This document shows positions 33,394-43,397 of a DNA stretch of 64,000 bases, one piece after another (the first letter of the stretch is position 1; the number at the start of each line of letters is the position of its first letter). This DNA is from Dimorphilus gyrociliatus (Eukaryota; Annelida; Polychaeta; Dinophilidae), in contig CAJFCJ010000046.1 of NCBI GenBank assembly GCA_904063045.1, positions 40,692-104,691 of the forward strand, given 5' to 3'. The position numbers and the translations under genes were made by a program. The notes beneath the pieces are model-generated. The model ran no database searches, was not told where the DNA came from, and saw only the letters and a list, made by a program, of their open reading frames with translations.

Positions 33394-33819
33394 AAAAAAG
33401 ATCCAATCCACATGAAAAAGGCAAACAATATCCAAAAATTAAAGACTGAAATATTTTGAAGATGGATATATTTCTGACATATTGGGATCAAGCTACAATT
33501 AAAAACACTGGTAAATATCAATAAAGTCATTAATTTATAGTCCTTGAAATAGATGAATATTAATTCTACAGGCAAGGCTGACAGGATAAAACATATGTTA
33601 AAAGTAATGCTGAAAGTAATAAACAGGGTTAGAAACAACCAAAAATATAAAAATTTGATATTACAGTACTTTTTAGCATCATTATATCCAGTCTCATTAT
33701 TCCCGTGTAACATATGTTCTATATAAGTATGAACATTAAAAAAAAAGAACCATCATAAATGGAGTTACACCTGTTGTTACTGATATCAAAAATGCCAACA
33801 ACATCTTAGTCTTTGACAT
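33339..33819 (-). CDS. Small tetraspan membrane protein, unrecognised
   Basis: Two exons, 33771-33819 (from the ATG at 33819) and 33339-33718, joined across a 52-bp GT-AG intron. Together they give 142 residues. A short N-terminal hydrophobic stretch (MLLAFLISVTT) is followed by a polar loop with NGT-like sites (HGNNETGYND) and one Cys. Three strong membrane segments follow: FLYFWLFLTLFITFSITFNI, LMTLLIFTSVFNCSLIPI and FWILFAFFMWIGSFFYIL. The topology suggests a four-helix membrane protein, but no family signature (such as claudin W-GLW-C-C or tetraspanin CCG) is present. The C-terminal codons are antisense to an LRR fragment, so the true end may differ. Confidence 0.45.
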
Positions 33820-35147
33820 ATCTCTGAACTGACAGTTTTTGAATAAAAACTGATATAAATTTACAAAACAACCACTTTTGGGGAAATGTATCAAAGGTCA
33901 CGTGAAGTTTTGTATTGGAAAGCAACATAAAAAAATCATAAAGGCTCGGATTCCAATGAAAATTTTGAATAAACATTTCTGGAATAGATATGTCTCACCA
34001 GTCTAATGTCTTTTTTTGTTGTCTAATGAGGAAAAATTTGAGCTATTTGCATAAACTTATGAATATTGTGGAAAAGGGGTTAGGGTTAGGTCAGGACACT
34101 ATCTATTTAATATGTCTTGTAACCAAATCAAGAACAAGAATTTAAAAAAAATGCCCAACATATCTTCAAATTTTCAAGTCTAAAATGACAATATTTATAG
34201 GGTTATCAATTACGTAATACTTTAGGGTTAAAAGTAAGGGTCAGGGTAAAACTTTAAATTCATGCACCTTTTCTGTCATAACCTTGCCTAAATTTGGCAG
34301 CGAGCCAAACTATCATTACGTCAATATTGTTACATTTTTTATGACTGTATAGGGCAATACAGAATGGACTAATGACTGTTACTACTCAATAGGCAGTAAA
34401 GGGAAAAAGAAAGAGTGCTTATGTCAGAATATACAATTAACTTAACATTTCTTTTAAAATACTCTTTTTCCATGTAGCAAGTTCTTATTTTAATTGCTTT
34501 GGTAGATAAAATGGAGTTGGCTTGAATAATCCAGCATTCACAGCAACTTGTACAACTTCTGAAACATGTGTGACAAACATTTAACTCTGTTTAGATATCT
34601 AGCAGTTGTTTCAATGGCTGTCACTGTTGTATCAGTGACATCATTTTATGAATCAGTGATGCAGATTGTTATCGCATCTGTTAATGATACAGTTTATTTA
34701 TGGTCATCTATGCTTTTGTAATTAATCTTCCTCTCTTATAAAAATAAATGGTTTAACCTTTCATTCCTGGTTTAATTATCAAAATCAACATAGTTTTCAA
34801 TGAAAAGGTCTTATAAATTAGACTATAATCTTTTTCAAATTTTTCCCTACATGGAAGATACTTAGATAAATAATTAAAAAAATTTAATTATCAACCTATG
34901 GGGGAAAGATCAATGACTATTCTTTGGCTACAACGGAAATGATCCTCATTTCAGAGATGTTCATTAGAAAAAAAAATACAAAGATTATAAAAAAAAGTGT
35001 TACTAAATAATACAGTATCCACCAGTTTAACAATGGATATGCTGTACATTTTACAACCATATAACCATAAAACCATAGGCGTCTGCTTCTAAATATTTTC
35101 CAGCGTAATTTTATAAATCAAATACATAATTAAAAAGGATCCTTGTA
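33820..35147. other. Intergenic, with MITE pieces
   Basis: No gene seen. A GGGGTTAGGGTTAGGTCAGG piece lies near 34075. At 34225-34285 a right-hand MITE end is recognisable (GGGTCAGGGTAAAACTTTAA, then CACCTTTTCTGTCATAACC). The rest is AT-rich. Confidence 0.4.
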
Positions 35148-37268
35148 ATGTCTGTTAGTTCACTAAAGAATATCTCAATTAAAGGTGTGAGTAAAAATTT
35201 AAACTCTATCATTGAATTCTGCAAGAAAGAAGATGTAAAAATACCTTTCAAACTCGGAAATGAAATATTTGAATATTTCTGCACTGATAATAGTTCACAA
35301 TCATACGGAAATGTTAATATATTTTCTTGTGATATTTTACCTTTGACCTCTGTCACCATAAACAATAAAGAAAAGCTGAGACTTGAAAATTTAAGATTTT
35401 TGAAAGGTCATTCATTAAAGACATTGAACATTTATAAAGGTTCATATAATGAATTACCAATCAGTTCAAATATTGAAAATTTGAAATTGGTGAGCACAAC
35501 ACTGCCTTCCAGTGTCTTTTGTCAATTGGGGAAGGATTTGGCAGATTGTTTCTGCCTAACATCAATAATAATAAGAGATATATATCATATATCTTTTTCT
35601 TCTTTTGAGAATTTATGTAATGGATTAAAATCTTCAAATTGTTCATTAAAAGAAATTGACTTTTCATATTGTGGATTATCAGAAGAAAATGGAAATCTGT
35701 TGGGTAATCTATTAACAGAATGTAAAACTGTAAATATAATAAACTTAAGTTATAATCAACAATTTAAAGATGAATGTAAAAAAATATTTTGTGGATTAAA
35801 ATCATCGTCTCTGTTCTTGCAAAATATCAAATTAAATAGTTGTAACTTATCGAAGAAACAAAGCTTTTGGCTTGCAGATTTATTATTTGAATGTAACGGA
35901 TTAACAAATATAAGTCTCAATGGTAATAGGCATATGTTGGAGGGATTTAAAAAAATATGTAAAAGATTAAAATATTCATCAAATACGTTAAATTCTATAG
36001 ATGTTGGTATGTGTAATTTGACAAAAGAGCAAGCATTTTGGTTAAGTGATTTACTCTTTGAATGTAAATCATTAAATTATATAGCTTTTAATAATAATAA
36101 TGTTATGAAAAATGGACTTCAGAATATATTTGAAGGATTAAAATCATCAGCATTCTCTCTACAAGAAATTTTATTTTTACAAGAAAATTTCAAAGAAGAA
36201 CAGGCCAGTTGGATGGGTGATCTATTAAAAGAATGTATAGGCCTTAAGACAATAAATTTAAACTTTATGAAAACTATTGGTAAAGGATTTGAAAGTATAT
36301 GTAATGGATTAAAATCTTCAGCCACTTCTCTGCAGAAAATGGACCTATGCGGTTGTAATTTATCAGAAGAACAAGGAATTTGGTTGGGTGATTTATTAAT
36401 TGAATGTAAAGTGTTTAATCATTTGCATTTGGGTTATAATAGCAATATAACAGATAATGGATTAAATAGAATATTTAAGGGATTAACTTCTTCATTAGAA
36501 ACTTTAGAGTATATTGATCTATCTGGCTGTAATATAACAGAAAATCAATGTTTTTGGTTAGGTGATTTATTACAGAAATGTATAGGAAAACTTGAAATTA
36601 ACTTGACTTCAAATACTCAAATGGGAGAAGGATTTAAGAGGATATGCTATGGATTGAAATCTCCTTCTCTACAAAGTATCCACTTCACTTTTTGTAATTT
36701 ATCAGAAGAACAAGGAATATGGCTCAGTGATTTATTATTTGATTGCACAATGCTAACTGCTATAAATTTAACACAGAATGGTACTTTGAAAAATGAAATT
36801 CTCAATGTCTTTAATGGATTAACATCTTCATGCAACTCATTACAACAAATTAGTTTGGCTGAATGTAATTTAACAGAGGAACAAGGAGTCCATTTAGGTA
36901 ATTTATTACTTAAGTGCAAAAGACTAACTCATATAAATTTGACTAATAATAAAATATTATCAAAAGGATTTAAGAGAATATGTAATGGATTGAAAATGTC
37001 ATGTTTTACTTTAAAACATATTAATTTATCATATTGTGATTTATCAGAGGAACAAGCATTTTGCTTAGGTGATTTACTATCAGAATGCACAGCTTTAAAA
37101 GATATACATTTGTGTTCTAATTGCAATATGAAAAACGGATTTGATAAAATATATTCTGGATTAAAATCATCCAAATTCACTTTACAAAACATCAGTATCC
37201 TTCAATGCGATTTGTCAGAAGAGCAAAAGCTTTCGTTAAACAATTTAGCACCTACAATACAAGCCTAA
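35148..37268 (+). CDS. 706-residue leucine-rich repeat protein (ribonuclease-inhibitor/NLRC-like repeats)
   Basis: A single open frame from the ATG at 35148, no introns. Residues 1-~115 are not repeats. From about residue 120 onward there are roughly ten tandem ~57-residue units, each made of two LRRs: L-x2-I-x-L-x2-C-x-LSEEQ-x2-WL-x-DLL-x-EC-x2-L-x2-I-x-L-x2-N...GF-x2-IC-x-GLKSS. This two-step alternation is typical of RNase-inhibitor-type LRRs, as in NLRC3-like and RNH1-like proteins. There is no NACHT or NB-ARC domain, signal peptide or membrane segment. A cytoplasmic binding scaffold is the simplest reading. Broken relatives lie at 26990, 33273 and 59600-60880, so the family is amplified locally. 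The lack of introns in a region of short-intron genes could indicate a retrocopy or a repeat-driven expansion. Confidence 0.8.
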   Translation: MSVSSLKNISIKGVSKNLNSIIEFCKKEDVKIPFKLGNEIFEYFCTDNSSQSYGNVNIFSCDILPLTSVTINNKEKLRLENLRFLKGHSLKTLNIYKGSYNELPISSNIENLKLVSTTLPSSVFCQLGKDLADCFCLTSIIIRDIYHISFSSFENLCNGLKSSNCSLKEIDFSYCGLSEENGNLLGNLLTECKTVNIINLSYNQQFKDECKKIFCGLKSSSLFLQNIKLNSCNLSKKQSFWLADLLFECNGLTNISLNGNRHMLEGFKKICKRLKYSSNTLNSIDVGMCNLTKEQAFWLSDLLFECKSLNYIAFNNNNVMKNGLQNIFEGLKSSAFSLQEILFLQENFKEEQASWMGDLLKECIGLKTINLNFMKTIGKGFESICNGLKSSATSLQKMDLCGCNLSEEQGIWLGDLLIECKVFNHLHLGYNSNITDNGLNRIFKGLTSSLETLEYIDLSGCNITENQCFWLGDLLQKCIGKLEINLTSNTQMGEGFKRICYGLKSPSLQSIHFTFCNLSEEQGIWLSDLLFDCTMLTAINLTQNGTLKNEILNVFNGLTSSCNSLQQISLAECNLTEEQGVHLGNLLLKCKRLTHINLTNNKILSKGFKRICNGLKMSCFTLKHINLSYCDLSEEQAFCLGDLLSECTALKDIHLCSNCNMKNGFDKIYSGLKSSKFTLQNISILQCDLSEEQKLSLNNLAPTIQA

Positions 37269-37934
37269 ATTAGAGAATATTTGACATTTTATTGGCATGA
37301 AATAGACATAAACATAAACACAAAAGATGCTTAAATAATAGCTTTGATATTATGTATCTTTCAAGGTTAATTGTTTTAATTTCTTATTAATAAATAATAA
37401 AATATAATTTCACTCTGTTATCGTTTCACCTTCCTGTCTTTACATTCTAGAATTTTTAGGATAATAATGATTTTTCAAAACTATCAATATTTAATTGTAA
37501 AATATTAAATAGCAATTTTGAACACTAACTTTATTACTGTTGACAGAAGTTTCTATTTTTAGAATCTATTGGGTAATACTTTGACATGTTAAAATCATGA
37601 TGTGACTTTCATGCATGATTATATCTTTTAGAGATATTGTTCTCTGAAGTAGTAGGCCAAATTTCAATATTATATTGAACAGTATTATCATTTATTTTAA
37701 CTAATCTGTTAAAAGATTAAGATTAAAATAATGTATTCAGTATTCAGTACAAAATCAGAAATTGCGTAATAAATAGTTTTGATTTTATTGGGCAATATTT
37801 CGAAATATTATGTTTTATGTCAATATTATGACGTGTATTTTATCAATATATATATATATAAAGAGAGTGAGAGAGAGACTCAGAGATATCATAGTCTATT
37901 TCAGTTGTAGTGTCAACAGCAAAGGAGGGAAATA
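37269..37934. other. Intergenic, no gene seen
   Basis: AT-rich 3' flank of the LRR gene. (TA)n and GA-rich tracts lie at 37845-37880. Confidence 0.4.
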
Positions 37935-38177
37935 ATGGACAAAGCAGAAGCTTTGAAATGGAAAATTTGTCTTGGAGTAGTAGCGAATTCATTACAGGTT
38001 CCTGGAGAAAGTGGGAATACTGCTAAGTGGAAATATCAAAAAGAGAAAATATCACCAAATTGGCAAAAATATCCTAAGGAGAAGTCATTTACAATTTGGA
38101 GCAAACGTCCTCAAATAAGAGAAAAAGTCCCTTTGAGAAGACGCTCTGAACGAGGAAAAACTCAAAAGAAAAGATAA
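37935..38177 (+). CDS. Short basic reading frame, unrecognised
   Basis: 80 codons from an ATG, rich in Lys, Arg and Trp. The middle has repeated Trp-Lys motifs (KWKYQKEKISPNWQKYPKEK), and the end is strongly basic (RRRSERGKTQKKR). It lies 0.4 kb before a Ty3/gypsy remnant and could be a decayed gag-like or transposon ORF, or chance. Low confidence that it is a gene. Confidence 0.25.
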   Translation: MDKAEALKWKICLGVVANSLQVPGESGNTAKWKYQKEKISPNWQKYPKEKSFTIWSKRPQIREKVPLRRRSERGKTQKKR

Positions 38178-38589
38178 TGCAATACTTTTTTACTTCACAG
38201 TTGACTGTATGATTCTAAACCTTGTTTACAATTGTTCTATTTGAAACATTTTGTGTGTTTATGATGTAAAACAATTACAATTTCGAAAAAAAAAATGGTA
38301 ATATGGACACTGTAAAAATTTCAGAATCATATTTTATTTTCTTTTATCAAGTCAACAGTGTATAGGCTTAAAAATAGGTATATAACAAGTTTATTCTCTA
38401 TATATTATAGAAAATGTTAAATCTAAATATATATTTAAAAAGTAATTTGAGCAGAGGATATATTTTAAAAGATAAATAGCATCGCAGACAAGTAGATTCA
38501 AGGGTTACAGGTGAAACCATAGCCATTGGTGGTGAATCTCTTGCTCTGACCAAGTAAAACTGTTGCTGTTGATACATCATTGGAAGAAC
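38178..38589. other. Intergenic, no gene seen
   Basis: AT-rich sequence leading into the retrotransposon remnant. No LTR recognised. Confidence 0.35.
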
Positions 38590-39404
38590 ACTTTGTAGCT
38601 CTACAGAAACTTATGGAAAGAATCAAGGAAAAAGTCTTTAGATTTAAACTGAGCAAGTGTGCATTCTAACAATAATCAGTTCAATTCCTTGGTCATAGAA
38701 TTACACAGAAGGGTATTGAAACTGATCCTGAAAAGATTCAGAAAATAAAATATGCCAAATTACCTATGTTTGCAGATACTTTATTAAGTTTTGTAGCATT
38801 TTGTGGTTATTACAGAAGATTTATCAAGGACTTTGCAAAAATTACAAAACCTTTGAGAGAGTAATTAAAATTAGATCAAAAAACTGAAAAATTGAAATGG
38901 ACTAAAGAAGCAGAGGAGGCTTATCAGATACTAAAGAAATCCATGACAGAGCCACCTATACTTCAAATACTTGATTTTACCACACCATTTTATTTAACAA
39001 CAGATTCTTCCAATTATGCAGTTGGTGCTGTTCTGGAACAAGAATGGGAAGAAGATGGAAAGAAAATAAGAAAACCAATCTCTTTTGCTTCCAACCTTCT
39101 AATCAATACACAACTAAGATATGCAGCTTATCAAAAAGAATCTTTTGCTGTGTATAGGGCTGTAAAAAAATTCTCCCATTATTTGCAGTATAAGAAATTT
39201 TTTTTTATAGTGACCACCAAAGTTTAGTACAAACATTTGTACAAAACAAACTAAATTCAAGTACTGTTAAATGGGTTATGGCACTTTTGGATATGGATTT
39301 TGAAATAATATACAGTACAGGTAACCTATTTTTGAATGCCCAGCTATTTTCTATATTAGTTAAATTATTTTTTATTTAACATTAACTTTACAATCCAATA
39401 ATTA
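38590..39404 (+). pseudogene. Ty3/gypsy-type pol remnant (reverse transcriptase/RNase H)
   Basis: Decayed retrotransposon coding sequence. It shows EEHFVALQKLMERI and FRFKLSKCAF, then FLGHRITQKGIE and FCGYYRRFIKDFAKITKPL (RT thumb and connection). Next come LTTDSSNYAVGAVLEQ, ISFASNLL and YAAYQKESFAVYRAVKKFSH (RNase H), with several stops and at least one frameshift near 39225. No YxDD core, integrase, gag or LTR is seen. The right side is interrupted by the Tc1 element at 39405. Inactive. Confidence 0.8.
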
Positions 39405-40723
39405 GAAATGGCAATTGCCACTTTGTAATCAACATATGCAATTAATTAAATCTTCAAATTTCACTGTTTGAGTAACAAAAAAAATTTTATTCTGAAAAAA
39501 TCACGAAAATTTATTTCAAGAATTGAAGTAGGATAAGAATTTTAAAAAAAGTTAAAAAGTGCCCAGAATTAGTTTGGATATGAGAAAATTGGTTGTGGTA
39601 AAGAGGAAGGAGAAGATGTCAATGAAGGAAATTGCAAAACAATTAAAAATTTCCAAGGGATCTGTGCATTATATTATAAAAAAGTTCCAGAAACATGGAA
39701 CCATAAATAATTTATCCAAATTATGTACCCCAAGGCTTTTAAGAGAAAGTGAAGAGAGAAAAATTAATCAAATTTGTAAGAAAAATCCATTTTTAACTGC
39801 CAGGAATGTGCTTGAACATTCGGGACTAAACACAAAAATTTCACTGTCAACCTGCAAAAAGATTTTGCAGAAAAATGACCTTAAAGGCTATGTTGCAACC
39901 AGTAAGCCGGCACTAAGACCTTACCATGGAAGAAACAGAAAAGCATTTTGTAATTCGATGCTAGACAAGAGTCAAGAAGATATAAGTGAAATTATATTTT
40001 CGGATGAAAGTCGGATAGAGCTATATCCAAAAAGGAGAATATGGGTCCATAGGGGCATTGACAAACGGTATGATCCAAAATACACCAAAAAAGCTATTCA
40101 AACAGCTAATGCTTCAATATCAATATGGGGGTGTATAAAAGCTGATGGGACAAGAGCTATAAAGCTTTATAATGGGTATATGTACAGCATTCTATATCAA
40201 GAAATTATTGAGGAGAAGCTCTTTCCAATTTTTGAGGTAGGCAACCTGCTTATGCAGGATGGTGCCAAATGCCACACATCCGCCTCTACAAGGAGGTTTC
40301 TGGAAAGAATCAATATTGAAATTTTGGAAGACTGGCCTTCCAGAAGCCCAGAATTGAATATTATTGAAAATTTATGGGCTTACTTAAAAAATAAACTGCA
40401 GACCCATGTTTTACAGACCATTTGTGGAGGGCAGTAGAAGAGGAGTTTAATAACATACCAAACTCTTATATTACAAATTTATACAAAAGCTTCCATAAAA
40501 GAGCCAGATTATGTCAGAAAAAAAAGGATATAATATAAGATATTAAAGAAAAAGAAAAAGTGATTATTTGAAGTAGAATAATGTATATGTTAATAAAATG
40601 TAAAAATAAACATATTTCTTGCCTTTTCCAACAACAATTTTATCAGAATTTGTAAAGTTCAAAAATAGGATATCAGGCACTTTTTGTGATTTTTTCAGAT
40701 TACAAAGTGGCAATTGCCATGTC
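39405..40723 (+). mobile_element. Tc1/mariner element, nearly complete
   Basis: 1319 bp bounded by inverted repeats: ATGGCAATTGCCACTTTGTA at the left end and TACAAAGTGGCAATTGCCAT at the right. They match over about 24 bp and are flanked by TA dinucleotides (39403-39404 and 40724-40725), the Tc1/mariner target. It carries one transposase frame on the same strand. It separates a gypsy remnant from the KY-like gene and may have cut off that gene's 5' part. Confidence 0.9.
39559..40437 (+). CDS. Tc1-like transposase, near full length, C-terminus frameshifted
   Basis: Cut-and-paste DNA transposase. The frame opens at a GTG giving MPRISLDMRK; the first ATG is at 39580. An N-terminal paired-type helix-turn-helix (MSMKEIAKQLKISKGSVHYI) is followed by a second DNA-binding region (LTARNVLEHSGLN). 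The DDE domain has IIFSDESRIEL (first Asp), LLMQDGAKCHT (second Asp) and SPELNIIENLW (Glu). The residues beyond LQTICGGQ are out of frame: the expected continuation (VEEEFNNIPNSYITNLYKSF) reads on at about 40433-40520 after a one-base shift. Catalytic residues are intact, so inactivation, if real, is recent. Confidence 0.85.
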   Translation: MPRISLDMRKLVVVKRKEKMSMKEIAKQLKISKGSVHYIIKKFQKHGTINNLSKLCTPRLLRESEERKINQICKKNPFLTARNVLEHSGLNTKISLSTCKKILQKNDLKGYVATSKPALRPYHGRNRKAFCNSMLDKSQEDISEIIFSDESRIELYPKRRIWVHRGIDKRYDPKYTKKAIQTANASISIWGCIKADGTRAIKLYNGYMYSILYQEIIEEKLFPIFEVGNLLMQDGAKCHTSASTRRFLERINIEILEDWPSRSPELNIIENLWAYLKNKLQTHVLQTICGGQ

Positions 40724-40739
40724 TAATTAACCATTTCCA

Positions 40740-42841
40740 GATGTTTCATGAAGACAACTTGGACCAAATTATCTGGCTTTGCTAAATAATTTCACTAATA
40801 TGGTTCCCAGTAATGGGATGTATTATACTGAAGACGATTACACTGAAATTCAATTTAATGGTAATGATGAAGAATACGCCTTCTATGTTGTCGTTACAAA
40901 CTGTAAATTTGATTCAAACTTTCTAAAACAATTTTGCTTGTCAACATTTGAAAATGGTATTGGCCTTATCAAATTCTTTTTTCCAGCCAAAGGGGAATAT
41001 AGTATCAATATCTTTTCAGATAAAAGAAAAATACAATTTCCATGCAATTGTACATGTGTTGCCAAAGAAAAAAACCAAAGAAAATTAGCTATCCTTCTGT
41101 ATGTTCATATATTGTTGTTAGTACTCAACAACCAAAACAAACACCAACAATATTTCCTGAAAATGATGTATATACAATTGGTAAACAAAATCATTTTTTA
41201 AAAATGGGATTAAGAGTTGAAGATAATTTTCATTCATTTCAAAAATGTAGAAAATCAATTCAATTTCAATTTTTCAAAACTAAACCATGCCAATTCAATA
41301 TTGAATTATTTTCATTTAATGATCACGAAATGAAAATTGATAGAAGCCTTTATTCATTTATTCAAAATTCTATTTCATCTGTTCAGTTTTTTTTGAATTT
41401 TCCATCTAGAGAAATGTACAAATGTCTCATTTATGGAAAAGAATTAAATTCTAAAAAGAATAGCAAACTGCTCTATATTTGCTATTTTGATGTTATTGAA
41501 GAGTTTTCAGATGCTTTTCAATTTCCACAAACAACTGATCAATGGAGAAATAGTGAAATAAATTGCATCATTCAACCAAAATGGACAATTCATTGTACAA
41601 CAACTGCAAAATTCCAAATTCAAGGAGTTCAATGCTGGGAAATGATTGCTTATCTTTCCACCAACAAAAACCATGTATTAACATTTAGCTGTGACAATGA
41701 TATTTGGTCATGTGATGTGGATATTGGTGAAAAATTGGGATATTTAATAATAGGGATAATATTAAAAAAAAATCAAAGACCTTTATTGAAATTTTAAGAT
41801 ATAATATCTATGAGATGATTGCAGCAGAGTCTGAAATCAAAAGTGAAGAAGAGGAAGAAGAGGAAGAGGAGGAAGAGAAGGAAGAAGAAAATGAAGAGGT
41901 TGTTGAGACTGAGAAAATTTCAAATGACATTGTACCAATGGAAGAAATTGATTTTCTAAACTAAATGGAAAAAATTGTCTATATAAGTCCATTCATTGAT
42001 GAGGAAGGTAAAGAAGAGGAAGATGAAGAGGACACTAAAAATGAAATAGTTGTAAGTGCAATTATTCAATTCACCCAAAAATTTCTCTTAATTTCTGTCA
42101 ATATTAGGAAACAAGTACTCATTCTTTACAAGAACAAACAGCTGATGATGTTACTGATGATGAACCAATTGAAGTAGAAGACCCTGATAAGTTGAATGAA
42201 ATAAAGAAAAGTTTGTTTTTGTCAGTTTTTTGACTAATATTTGTTTTTAATTTGTGTGCCATTTTTTAGAATTGGCAGAAGCAGTTGACGATATAGATTA
42301 TGACGCATTGAAATCAATTTTAAAGATAGCATCAATTAAACCAATTTGCTATTCATTAAAGAATGAACTAGCAGAGGCAAACAAATTGATGGACAACTTA
42401 AAATCAATCAAAAGTTTACAGTATAGAATTCTTAAACTGGATCAGAGATGTATTGCTGAACTACACAATTACAGTACTCCACCGACAATTGTGCATACTG
42501 TTATGAAATCAGTACTACTCATCTTATCAGTTCCAGAATCGGAATCTGAACATTGGAATGAATGTCAAAAATATATTAAATTTGTTTCATCAAAATCTAT
42601 ATTAAAGAAGATAGATAAGTTGGAAATATTAAAATTGCACCCTAGTATTGTACTCAGGGCTAATAACATAATATCTTCTATAAATTTACAACAAGTAAAA
42701 GAAGCTAGTGCAGGTGCAGCTGCATTCTTTCTTTGGATTAGTCACAGTATATCAGTCTATACAAATGTTCATAAAGCAAGGATGTCAAAATTTCAACCAG
42801 CTGGCATTGCATTGCAAAAGCAGATATTTGGGATAAAATAG
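40740..42841 (+). CDS. KY/hillarin-like protein with acidic linker and dynein-stalk-like C-terminus, 5' truncated
   Basis: 40740-41809 encodes repeated beta-sandwich segments of the type C-terminal to the transglutaminase-like core in kyphoscoliosis-peptidase (KY)/hillarin proteins: KFFFPAKGEYSINIFSD, ISYPSVCSYIVV, FFLNFPSREMYKCLIYGKEL. The transglutaminase core itself is not found; the Tc1 element abuts the 5' side. Frame changes at the A-runs 41068-41074 and 41764-41772 suggest one-base indels. Next comes an acidic linker (about 41830-42190, spliced at GTAAGT near 42052). The final exon (42271-42841) reads LKLDQRCIAELHNYSTPP, then VMKSVLLIL, HWNECQKYIKF and EASAGAAAFFLWIS, which resembles the dynein heavy-chain stalk region. 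KY proteins act in muscle and cytoskeleton. The joined architecture suggests a cytoskeletal role, which is inference. Confidence 0.6.
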
Positions 42842-43293
42842 GCCTACAAATACACTGTGATGTTTTGATTTTGATCAATTGATGAATAAGTTGATGATGA
42901 GAAGGATAGGGAATTTTTAAGAAATATAGAAAATATTGAAATGATAATAAATTATAGGCCTAATCTAATCTTTTTCACCTTAGTAAAACATATCAACATG
43001 TTTTAAATATTATTTTTCTTCATTAAATCATAACAACTAAAACAATAAAATTTATATAAATTATACTTTGTTGTATTATAAATGAAGGAATTTCTGCCAT
43101 ATCACAACTGCATTCGTCTTTTCAATCCCCTTCAGTCAATTGGTAATCCAATTTATGGAAAAAATTTCAAAACTAATAATATAAATAATTTATATCTAAC
43201 TGAGTAGTAGAAAATATATAGATAGTCTGTTCAGGTTTTCCAGTTAGATCATAACAAATATATATAAACAAAAGCTACATGTAATCAAGAGTG
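42842..43293. other. Intergenic, no gene seen
   Basis: 3' flank of the KY-like gene. AT-rich, nothing recognised. Confidence 0.4.
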
Positions 43294-43397
43294 CTATAAT
43301 ACAATTGTTTGATCTTGTCTTTCACTTGTGGATAAAGGGGCATATGAACCAGATGCAGAAAGTTCTTGTTCACGTTGTCGAGTTGCTGAGGAAACTC
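43294..43397 (-). CDS. Possible terminal exon of an unidentified gene
   Basis: On the minus strand, TTTTTTTGTAG is followed by an open frame VSSATRQREQELSASGSYAP, then LSTSERQDQTIVL and a stop. The balanced, non-AT-driven residue composition and the clean acceptor suggest a real last exon with a Ser/Thr-rich tail. No upstream exon was recognised between 43400 and 44700. Confidence 0.3.

Noticed and set aside
35461-37192. Minus-strand frames inside the LRR gene
   Set aside because: Antisense shadows created by the regular repeat structure of the 706-residue frame.
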